Positions 47,528 through 54,789 of a stretch of DNA of 64,000 nucleotides are shown in pieces. The notes beneath the pieces were generated by a model. It was not told the origin of the DNA. It did no database searches and worked only from the letters and a program-made list of their open reading frames with translations. The position numbers and the translations under genes were made by a program. Position 1 is the stretch's first letter. Every line of letters begins with the position of its first letter. The DNA comes from JBAOHV01 sp963714875 (GTDB lineage: Bacteria > Actinomycetota > Acidimicrobiia > Acidimicrobiales > Microtrichaceae). The stretch covers positions 558,001-622,000 of the forward strand of contig CAVQQI010000011.1 in assembly GCA_963714875.1 (NCBI GenBank), given 5' to 3'.

Positions 47528-48049
47528 ATGAGATGGCTGGTCCACGGGCGGCGCGACGTCTACTCGAGTCCGTATGTCAGCGTGTCGCTGGTGGACGTCG
47601 AGGTGCCCGGCCACCGGCGCTACGAGCACCACGCCATCTCCGGACCCGATGCGGCGGGTGTGATCGTGTCCGACCCGGATCGTGGGGTGCTCGCGCTCTG
47701 GCGCCACCGGTTCCTGAGCGACGAGTGGGCCTGGGAGATCCCCGGCGGCATGGTCGATGCCGGTGAACGACCCGAGCAGGCGGCGCGACGCGAATGCATC
47801 GAGGAATCCGGTTGGGAACCCGGGCAGCTTCGCCTGGTGCAGCGGTTCCAGCCGATCGCCGGGCAGTCATCACAGACCTTCTGGCTCTACGCGGCGGATT
47901 CGGCCACCGAGGTCGGCCCACCGGCGGCGGATGAGGCGGAACGGGTCGAGTGGCTCGACCACGACGCGGTGCGTGGGGTCGTGGAACGCAACGAGGTGCT
48001 GGATGCCATGAGCGTCATCGCCCTGCTGCACCACCTGGCGAGCGGCTGA
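47528..48049 (+). CDS. Nudix hydrolase
   Basis: 173 residues from the ATG at 47528. The Nudix box is complete: GGMVDAGERPEQAARRECIE followed by ESGW (GX5EX7REUXEEXGU). Preceding IPGG and the VRLVQRFQPIAGQSSQTFW-like segment resemble ADP-ribose pyrophosphatases. Probably hydrolyses a nucleoside diphosphate derivative. Divergent from the methyltransferase (46 bp) and convergent with the helicase (12 bp). Confidence 0.93.
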   Translation: MRWLVHGRRDVYSSPYVSVSLVDVEVPGHRRYEHHAISGPDAAGVIVSDPDRGVLALWRHRFLSDEWAWEIPGGMVDAGERPEQAARRECIEESGWEPGQLRLVQRFQPIAGQSSQTFWLYAADSATEVGPPAADEAERVEWLDHDAVRGVVERNEVLDAMSVIALLHHLASG

Positions 48050-48061
48050 ACCGCCGCGGAC

Positions 48062-49222
48062 TCAGGCTGCGTCGGGGTCGAACGCGACCAGATCCGTCAG
48101 GCGCTCGTCGTTGGAGAACATCTCCACGAACGGCATGTCCAGGCCCAGTCGCTTCTGCAGTCGCTTCACCTCGAGCTCCTGGTTCCACAGCACCAGCGAG
48201 ACCACCAGACCGGACTCCCCCGCCCTGGCAGTGCGCCCGGAGCGGTGCAGGTAGGTCTTGTGGTCGGTGGGCGGGTCGTAGTGGATCACCACGTCGACGT
48301 CATCGACGTGGATGCCACGGGCTGCGACGTCGGTGGCGACCATGACCTGCAGCTTGCCGTTGGAGAAGTTGTGCAACGCCTTCTCACGCATGTTCTGACG
48401 CAGGTCGCCGTGGATCGCCGCAGCGCTGACGCCCAGGTCGTCGAGCTTGCCCGCCAGCCGGTCCGCACCGTGCTTGGTGTTGGTGAACACCAGCGTGCGG
48501 CCGCTGTTGCGGGCGATGGTCGCCGCGACCTTCGCCTTGTCCATCTCGTGCACGGTCAGGAACCGATGGGTCATCTGCTCGACGGTGACACCCTTGGACT
48601 CCACCTCGTGACGGCTGGGCTCGTGCTGGTAGCGCCGCACCAGGCTGTCGACCACACCGTCGAGCGTGGCGGAGAACAGCAGCGTCTGATGGGTGCCCTC
48701 GACGTTGCGCAGGATCCACTCGACCTGCGGCAGGAAGCCCATGTCAGCCATCCGGTCGGCCTCGTCGATGACGACGTGGGTGACGTCCGCGACCGAGAGA
48801 TCGCCACGTTCGATCAGATCGATCGCACGGCCGGGGGTGCAGACCGCGAAGTCCACGCCGTCCTTCAGGAACTTGATCTGCTTGTCGATCGGATCGCCAC
48901 CGTAGATGGCCATGATGCGCACGCCGCGGGCGTGGGCGAGCGGCAGGAGCTCGTCACGCACCTGCGTCGCCAGTTCCCGCGTGGGTACCAGCGCCAGTGC
49001 GGTGGGGCGGCCGGGCTTGGCCTTCGGGATGATCTGCAGCAGCGGGAGCCCGAAGGCCAGGGTCTTCCCCGACCCCGTCTTGGCCTTTCCGCACACGTCC
49101 CGACCGGCAAGGATGTCGGGGATCGTCATCTCCTGGATGGCGAATGCGGAGTCGATGCCCCGCTCGGTGAGGGCGTGGCACAGGTCGTCGGCCACACCGA
49201 GCTTGTCAAAGGTTGTTGTCAT
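48062..49222 (-). CDS. DEAD-box RNA helicase
   Basis: 386 residues, the bare two-RecA-domain core with little C-terminal tail. Q motif FAIQEMTIP, motif I AKTGSGKT (47-54), Ia PTRELATQ, II DEAD (IDEADRMADMG), III SAT, IV LVFTNTKHGAD, V VATDVAARGIHVDDVD, VI HRSGRTARAG. All ATPase and RNA-binding motifs are intact. Likely acts in ribosome assembly or RNA decay, closest in style to RhlE/DeaD-type. Divergent from the serine hydrolase gene. Confidence 0.96.
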   Translation of the reverse strand: MTTTFDKLGVADDLCHALTERGIDSAFAIQEMTIPDILAGRDVCGKAKTGSGKTLAFGLPLLQIIPKAKPGRPTALALVPTRELATQVRDELLPLAHARGVRIMAIYGGDPIDKQIKFLKDGVDFAVCTPGRAIDLIERGDLSVADVTHVVIDEADRMADMGFLPQVEWILRNVEGTHQTLLFSATLDGVVDSLVRRYQHEPSRHEVESKGVTVEQMTHRFLTVHEMDKAKVAATIARNSGRTLVFTNTKHGADRLAGKLDDLGVSAAAIHGDLRQNMREKALHNFSNGKLQVMVATDVAARGIHVDDVDVVIHYDPPTDHKTYLHRSGRTARAGESGLVVSLVLWNQELEVKRLQKRLGLDMPFVEMFSNDERLTDLVAFDPDAA

Positions 49223-49291
49223 GTCCTCTTCAGCGTTGTCGTATCGGAATCATCGTACCGGTCAACCCCTCACAGGTCGGCATCACCACGC

Positions 49292-50131
49292 GTGACCGAC
49301 GCCGCCCACCACGGTCGCTCCGACGCGCCGCTGACCGCCATCGACGGTTGGGGTGCCGGCGTTGCCGCGGCAGCAGCCGTCGGCGCCGACGGTCAGGTCC
49401 ACCGCCACGGCGACACCCGGCGGGTCATGATGGTCGCGTCCATCACCAAGCTGCTCACCTCCAGAGCGGTGCTGGTGGCGGTCGAAGAGGGTGTGGTCGG
49501 CCTGGACGACGACGCCGGGCCTCCGGGCTCCACGGTGCGACACCTGTTGTGCCACGCCTCTGGGCTGGACTTCGACGGGGTTCGGGTCCTGGCTCCTCCC
49601 GGACAGCGGCGGATCTACTCCGACGGCGGCTACGAGGTGCTCGCCGACCACGTCGCGCTGGCGACCGGGATCGGGTTCCCGACCTACCTGGCCGAAGCCG
49701 TGACCTCGCCGTTGGGGCTGCACGCCACCGAACTGCGCGGTTCCGCCGGGTCGGGCCTGTGGACCTCGGTCGAGGATCTGCTGGTGTTCAGCGACGAATT
49801 GGTCGCGCCGCGTTTGGTGCACAGCTCCACGGTCACCGAGTCGCTTCGACCGCAGTTCCCGGACCTGACCGGTGTGGTGCCGGGCTGGGGTTCGTTCGAC
49901 CCCTGCCCCTGGGGGCTCGGCCCGGAGTTGCGGGGAACGAAGTCACCGCACTGGACCGGGTCCACCGCTCCGCCGACGACGTACGGGCACTTCGGGGGTA
50001 GCGGCACCCTGCTCTGGGTCGACCCGGTCAACGGCGTGCGATGCATCGCTCTCACGGACCGACCGTTCGATGAGTGGGCCGTCACCGCATGGCCGCCGTT
50101 CTCCGACGCCGTGCGCGCCGCCTACCGCTGA
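49292..50131 (+). CDS. Serine hydrolase, class C beta-lactamase fold
   Basis: 279 residues from the GTG at 49292. Penicillin-binding/beta-lactamase class C family: SxxK motif in VASITKLLTSR (~residue 52), the YxN-like YSDGGYEVLADH, and the third motif HFGGSG (instead of KTG). No signal peptide, suggesting a cytoplasmic esterase rather than a beta-lactamase. The stop overlaps the convergent lgt gene by 10 bp. Substrate unknown. Confidence 0.87.
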   Translation: MTDAAHHGRSDAPLTAIDGWGAGVAAAAAVGADGQVHRHGDTRRVMMVASITKLLTSRAVLVAVEEGVVGLDDDAGPPGSTVRHLLCHASGLDFDGVRVLAPPGQRRIYSDGGYEVLADHVALATGIGFPTYLAEAVTSPLGLHATELRGSAGSGLWTSVEDLLVFSDELVAPRLVHSSTVTESLRPQFPDLTGVVPGWGSFDPCPWGLGPELRGTKSPHWTGSTAPPTTYGHFGGSGTLLWVDPVNGVRCIALTDRPFDEWAVTAWPPFSDAVRAAYR

Positions 50132-51201
50132 TCGGGCTCGGCGCCGCCGTCGAGTTGTTCGGGCTCGGCGCTGTCGTGCGCTGCCTCGCCATCGCCGGTC
50201 ACGGGCGAGTCGGACGAGTCGGACGGCTCGGTCGAGTCGGATGCGTCAGACGGTTCGGACGAGTCGGCAGCGCCGGTCGCCTCGATCTCCTGGGCGGCTC
50301 GATGGATGTCGTCGTCGGTGACGCCGTCCAGATCGACGAGGGTGCCCCCGCGCATGCCGACGTGGGCCTGAGGGTCACCACCGCTGCGTAGCTCGGCGGT
50401 CGCGTCACGGTCGATCGGGTTCCCGCGCCAGAACAGCCACAGCAACCCACCGGCGATGGCGATCAGCGAGATCCAGATGTTGACCCGGAACCCCAGGAAC
50501 TCCGTCGCCACGTCGATGCGCAGCGACTCGACCCACAGCCGTCCCAAGCCGTAGCCGGCGACGTAGATCGCCATCCATCTGCCCGGCTTCAGCACGACAC
50601 GGCGTCCGCCGAAGATGATGAGCGCGGCGAGGGCCAGGTTCCACAGCCCCTCGTACAGGAAGGTCGGATGGAAGGTCGTTCCCGGCGGGAAGCCCTCGGG
50701 CACGTCGATCCGGAGCCCCCACGGCAGATCCGTCGGTCGCCCGTACAACTCCTGGTTGAACCAGTTGCCCAGTCGACCGATGGCCTGCGCGACGGGGATG
50801 GCCGGCGCCGCAGCGTCGGCGACGTGGCGCCAGTCGATCTTCAGGCGGCGACACACCAGTGCGCCCACGGCCACCCCGGCCAGCACCCCGCCGGGGATTC
50901 CGAGGCCGCCCTTCCAGATCGCCAGCGCATCGGGCCACCAGCGCCCGTCCGAGTAGAGCCGGTTCCAGTCGGTGATGACGTGGTAGAGCCTCGCGCCGAC
51001 CAGTCCTGCGGGCACCGCCCAGATCGCGATGGTCGTGATGTCCTCGGGATCGCCGCCGCGGGCCTCCCAGCGGCGTCGGGCGATCGCGATCGCGGCCAGC
51101 ACGCCGAGCGCGATGGCCAGTCCGTAGTAGCGGAACTGCAGCGGGCCGATCACCAACTCGGAGTTCGGCGGACTGGGGATGGCGGACAGCAGAGCGTTCA
51201 T
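50122..51201 (-). CDS. lgt: Prolipoprotein diacylglyceryl transferase
   Basis: Transfers diacylglycerol from phosphatidylglycerol to the lipobox Cys of prolipoproteins, in the inner membrane. 359 residues with seven predicted helices; the signature GRLGNWFNQELYGRPT is at ~145-160, and YYGLAIALGVLAAIAIARRR and the GYGLGRLWVESLRID segment are conserved. The last ~85 residues form a Ser/Asp/Glu-rich tail (SEPSDASDSTEPSDSS) from a simple-sequence DNA tract, longer than in most homologues. Fits with the several lipoproteins in the window. Confidence 0.96.
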   Translation of the reverse strand: MNALLSAIPSPPNSELVIGPLQFRYYGLAIALGVLAAIAIARRRWEARGGDPEDITTIAIWAVPAGLVGARLYHVITDWNRLYSDGRWWPDALAIWKGGLGIPGGVLAGVAVGALVCRRLKIDWRHVADAAAPAIPVAQAIGRLGNWFNQELYGRPTDLPWGLRIDVPEGFPPGTTFHPTFLYEGLWNLALAALIIFGGRRVVLKPGRWMAIYVAGYGLGRLWVESLRIDVATEFLGFRVNIWISLIAIAGGLLWLFWRGNPIDRDATAELRSGGDPQAHVGMRGGTLVDLDGVTDDDIHRAAQEIEATGAADSSEPSDASDSTEPSDSSDSPVTGDGEAAHDSAEPEQLDGGAEPDQR

Positions 51202-51257
51202 CGATCCTTCAACGGGTGGGCAGCGACACCGTCAGGAACGGTTGTCTCGGATGGGCG

Positions 51258-51998
51258 TCACGGCGTGGTCGTGGTGGTCGGGTCCGGCTGATCGTCGACG
51301 AAGGGCGAGCCCGGGACCCCGCCGGGTGCATTCTCGTCGAGGATGAGCGGACCACCCGGGAGGTCCAGGTCGGACCAGTTGAACGCCGTGTCGGGGATGC
51401 ACACCACCGACTGGTCCAACAGGGCCGTTGCCAGCGCCGAGTCGTTCGCGAACGGGTCGACAGCGGCGCCGAACACCACGGCGGTGACGAAGGGGCGGAG
51501 TTGGTTCCGCTCACCCAGGCCGTCGGCCAAGCAGGACGCGACCGATGGCCTGATCCGGCCGTCGCCGTAGAACATCGCCGCCACCGCCTCGACCATGTCG
51601 ACGCACTCCTGCACTGCGTCCGCGACGAGTTCCCGCTCCGCGGCGCTCAGGTCGATGTCGTTCAACGAAGCACCCACCACCCCGGGGCGGTACCCCGACG
51701 CAGAGAGCCGCTCGGCGCCGAGGGCGTCGACGATCGCCTCGGCGGCGCACTCCGCCTGGTCGGTCGGCGCGGCCCAGTTGTCCAGCCTGGCGGGGCGGTT
51801 CGTCAGATCGAACACCAGTCCCTCGACCAACAGGTCCACCGGGACGACACCACCATCGGGAAAGACCGGGGCGACGACGACGGCTCGACCCGACTCCGAT
51901 CCGTCGTCGACCTCCGCGGAGGGCCCTCGGTCAGCACATCCACCGAGCAACAGCGCCACCACGGCGATGGTCACCGCGAAGAGGATCCGACCGGCCAT
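51258..51998 (-). CDS. Hypothetical lipoprotein
   Basis: 246 residues from the ATG at 51998. A clean lipoprotein signal peptide (AVTIAVVALLLGGC, Cys at ~21). The mature part contains repeated helical DUF-like segments with paired cysteines (AECAAEAIVDALGAERL, VADAVQECVDMVEAV, VASCLADGLGERNQ), giving an even Cys pattern that may form disulfides. A Thr/Pro tail ends it (DPTTTTTP). Family not recognised. Immediately downstream of lgt-independent spacing of 56 bp on the same strand as lgt. Confidence 0.78.
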   Translation of the reverse strand: MAGRILFAVTIAVVALLLGGCADRGPSAEVDDGSESGRAVVVAPVFPDGGVVPVDLLVEGLVFDLTNRPARLDNWAAPTDQAECAAEAIVDALGAERLSASGYRPGVVGASLNDIDLSAAERELVADAVQECVDMVEAVAAMFYGDGRIRPSVASCLADGLGERNQLRPFVTAVVFGAAVDPFANDSALATALLDQSVVCIPDTAFNWSDLDLPGGPLILDENAPGGVPGSPFVDDQPDPTTTTTP

Positions 51999-52228
51999 CG
52001 GAGTTGGCCCGGAACGTGGGACGGGCCCCGCAGCGGGTGCGCCGCACGTCCGACTCACCTGGTCCGAATCCACCGGGTCGAGGGTAGTGCGACTCCCGGG
52101 CCACCAGCGGTGCACGGCAACGCTCGACACACCGCGGCTCGACACGACGGAGCTGGCGCGAGACTCCTGGGAGCGACACACCTCGGCGCGACACAGGCCA
52201 GCTCGCGACGAACCGGCACGTCACCGGT

Positions 52229-52810
52229 TCAACGGGCGGAGCGGATCACCAGATCCGACCACGCCTCGCCGTCGACGACAGGGCGCTGGCGATCACCGAG
52301 GTCCGCCCCGACCACATCGATCGGCGCCGCCGAGGCGAACGAGACGGACCACTGCTCGGCCACAGCCGGATCAGCTGCGATCACGCGGTCCGCCCGTTCG
52401 AGACTCCGCCGCACGATCGACCGGCCGAGCCAGCGGCGCGACCACCGGGCGAAGGACGCGTCGTCAGCTGGTGGCTGCCACAGCGCCACCACCAGCCCTG
52501 TTGCCCGTGCTGAACGGGGCCGCAGCGTTGCCGACGTCAACGCCCGGGGGCCGTGGACGACCACGACATCGGCCCACTTCGACTCAGCGCGTACCGCACC
52601 GCGAGCGGCAAGGGGCGCCCGGCCCGGAGCGACCGCCGGGACGTCCTGCTCCAGGCCCCCGTGCGGCCCGGGCGCCAACGCCAAGGTGCGCACCTCGAGG
52701 CCACGCTGCGACAGCGAACGGTGCAGCGCCATCGCCGCCAGGTGGGGCGCAACGACATCGGTGTCGCCGATGAACTGCAGCACCCGTGTCGGGCGCAACC
52801 GGTCCGACAC
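52229..52810 (-). CDS. Glycosyltransferase-like protein, N-terminal half only
   Basis: 193 residues. Resembles the N-terminal acceptor domain of GT-B (family 4-like) glycosyltransferases: RVLQFIGDTDVVAPHLAAMA, then ADVVVVHGPRALTSA and ERADRVIAADPAVAEQW. The donor-binding C-terminal half with its EX7E motif is missing and I see no continuation in another frame, so it is either truncated or a different small protein. On the same strand as and 20 bp downstream of carD. Confidence 0.65.
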   Translation of the reverse strand: MSDRLRPTRVLQFIGDTDVVAPHLAAMALHRSLSQRGLEVRTLALAPGPHGGLEQDVPAVAPGRAPLAARGAVRAESKWADVVVVHGPRALTSATLRPRSARATGLVVALWQPPADDASFARWSRRWLGRSIVRRSLERADRVIAADPAVAEQWSVSFASAAPIDVVGADLGDRQRPVVDGEAWSDLVIRSAR

Positions 52811-52830
52811 TCCCGAACAGGTGGATCCGC

Positions 52831-53322
52831 TCAGTCCGCCACGGGGGCGAGCTGTGCCTCCACCTTGGCCAAGGCGTCGTCCTCGCTGACGTCGAGCGCG
52901 AAGCTCAGCTCGGACACCAGGACGCTGCGAGCCTTGACGAACATGGACTTCTCGCCGGCGGACAGCCCCTTGGACTGGTCACGCAGCGCCAGGTTCCGCA
53001 CCACTTCGGCCACCTGGTAGACGTCGCCCGACTTCAGCTTCTCCTGGTGGTTCTTGAACCGACGGCTCCAGTTCGCGGGCTCGCGGATGTCCTTCTTGCC
53101 GAGCAGTTCGAAGAGGTCCTCGACCTCCTCGGAACCGATCGGCGGCCGCATGCCGACGTCGTCCGCCTTGTCGACGGGTACCGACAGGGTCAGCTCACCG
53201 TGGGCCATCTGCAGGACCAGGTACTCGAGCGTCTCGCCATCGATCTTGCGCTTCTCACGCTTCTGGATCACTGCTGCACCGTGGTGCGGGTAGACCACAC
53301 GATCTCCGACGTCGAATGCCAC
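52831..53322 (-). CDS. carD: CarD-family RNA polymerase-binding regulator
   Basis: 163 residues from the GTG at 53322, the normal length. The N-terminal RNA polymerase beta-interacting Tudor-like domain (FDVGDRVVYPHHGAAVI, about 1-55) is followed by the helical DNA-binding domain with the conserved Trp region EPANWSRRFKNHQEKLKSGD and DALAKVEAQL at the C-terminus. Stabilises promoter open complexes at rRNA and stress genes and is usually essential in actinobacteria. An upstream in-frame extension to 53466 is not credible. Confidence 0.95.
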   Translation of the reverse strand: MAFDVGDRVVYPHHGAAVIQKREKRKIDGETLEYLVLQMAHGELTLSVPVDKADDVGMRPPIGSEEVEDLFELLGKKDIREPANWSRRFKNHQEKLKSGDVYQVAEVVRNLALRDQSKGLSAGEKSMFVKARSVLVSELSFALDVSEDDALAKVEAQLAPVAD

Positions 53323-53484
53323 GGACAGTTCCTCACAGCTTGCTCGGGGGCGGAGCCGATGCACCTCGTGGGAGAGGGATCGCGCTCCAGGCGGACGGGA
53401 CATGGTATCAGACGCCCGAATCCGTCCGGAATGCGGAAGCTGGCGCCGCAGCGCAGCACGGGCCAACGAGCCGGCGGCGGCGTG

Positions 53485-53955
53485 TCAGGCGCTGAAGAGC
53501 AGCGGTTGACGCATCGCCCACCGGGGGTCTGCAGGGTGGTTCGGGAACTCCTCTCCCGGATCGGACCACACCAGCTGCAACGACAGCGGCCACCGCTCTC
53601 CCCAGTGCGCCATCACCTCTCGACCGAGGTTGAACCAGTCGCCCTGGGAGCGGAAGAGCGCATCGACCGGACGGGCCCGGAACTCGAGACCGCCGTCCAT
53701 CACCAGCGCGCGGCCGTCGTCGAGACGGTCACCTGCGGCGATGCGGTTGCCCATCAGTTCGAGCACGGCACCTGCAACGGGAGCCTCGAGCCCGACGAGC
53801 AACAACTCCGGGTGTGCGAAGTTGCGGTGCAGCCCGATGGTGTAGGCCCAGTCGCAGCCCGTCTCGTCACCCACGAGCGCGGCGACGGTGAAGCCGCCCT
53901 CGTCGAGTTCACTGCGGCAGTCGTCGATCAGTCGTTGGAAGTCCACGTCCCGCAT
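53485..53955 (-). CDS. DUF4262 family protein
   Basis: 156 residues from the ATG at 53955. The DUF4262 signature is visible: DWAYTIGLHRNFAHPELLLVGL, then the FRARPVDALFRSQGDWFNLG region and the C-terminal PLSLQLVWSDPGEEFP. Cytoplasmic, function unknown. Divergent from the DUF1990 gene, with a 35-bp palindrome between them. Confidence 0.88.
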   Translation of the reverse strand: MRDVDFQRLIDDCRSELDEGGFTVAALVGDETGCDWAYTIGLHRNFAHPELLLVGLEAPVAGAVLELMGNRIAAGDRLDDGRALVMDGGLEFRARPVDALFRSQGDWFNLGREVMAHWGERWPLSLQLVWSDPGEEFPNHPADPRWAMRQPLLFSA

Positions 53956-54117
53956 GATCACGATCGACCGAACGATGGGCAATGGGTCAAGCACTCCTGC
54001 GCGCCCACAACTGAGATCGCTGCCAGTGACACCGCTGGTCACCGGCACGACCCCGAGCGGATCTTCAGCTACGAGGGCCTCGGCGGTGGCGATGGTGGAC
54101 TCGGAGTCGCCGTCCTC

Positions 54118-54152
54118 CGCGCACAGGTGACGGATTCCGTCACCTGTGCGCG
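54118..54152. promoter_or_regulatory. 35-bp perfect palindrome between DUF4262 and DUF1990
   Basis: CGCGCACAGGTGACGGA and its exact complement flank a single central T at 54135, giving 17-bp perfect arms. The element lies in the divergent intergenic region, 163 bp from DUF4262 and 62 bp from DUF1990. The near absence of a loop argues for a dimeric protein-binding site or cruciform rather than a terminator. Confidence 0.8.
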
Positions 54153-54213
54153 CAGCCCGGGGATTCGACACGACAGCCGAGGCCGGCGTGGTGTCGCGCC
54201 GTAGAGTTCGTCG

Positions 54214-54768
54214 GTGATCTCGCTGCACCGCCCGACTGCTGCGGAGATCACCGACTACCGCGACAGTCGGGTCGGGGCCGAGCCGACCTCGGTTCCATCG
54301 CCGAGCACACCACAGGGGTTCCGTACCGAACGCTTCAGCAGGCACATCGGTGCGGGTGACGCCGACTTCCAGCGTGCGCGGACCGGGCTGCACCAGTGGA
54401 GAGCGCACCGGGGTTCCGGTGTCGAGGTGCATCCGCAGACCGCCGAGGTCGCCGAAGGCGAGACCGTCGCGATCGTGACCCGCCAGCTGGGCCTCTGGGT
54501 GTTGGCGGCGTGTCGTGTCGGCTCCGTCACCGATGAACCCGACGTCGTCGGGTTCACCTACATGACCCTTCCGGACCATCCCGAGTGCGGCTACGAGACC
54601 TTCACCGTGCGCCGTACCCACGACGAGGTTCGGTTCGACATCGAGGCCACCTCGAAAGCCGGAGTGCTGCTGGTGCAGTTGGCAACACCGGTCACCCGAC
54701 GGCTCCAGAGGCGGGCGACGAACCGCTACCTCGATGCGCTCGCCCGATGGACCGCGACTGCTCCCTGA
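54214..54768 (+). CDS. DUF1990 family protein
   Basis: 184 residues, GTG start at 54214. DUF1990 motifs are visible: GFRTERFSRHIGAG, AVAIVTRQLGLWVLAACRV-like core, VVGFTYMTLPDHPECGYETF and the LVQLATPVTRRLQRRATNRY C-terminus. A lipocalin-like fold is predicted for the family; function unknown. Convergent with nrdJ (21 bp). Confidence 0.9.
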   Translation: MISLHRPTAAEITDYRDSRVGAEPTSVPSPSTPQGFRTERFSRHIGAGDADFQRARTGLHQWRAHRGSGVEVHPQTAEVAEGETVAIVTRQLGLWVLAACRVGSVTDEPDVVGFTYMTLPDHPECGYETFTVRRTHDEVRFDIEATSKAGVLLVQLATPVTRRLQRRATNRYLDALARWTATAP

Positions 54769-54789
54769 TTGCTGTCAGGATGTCCGGCC

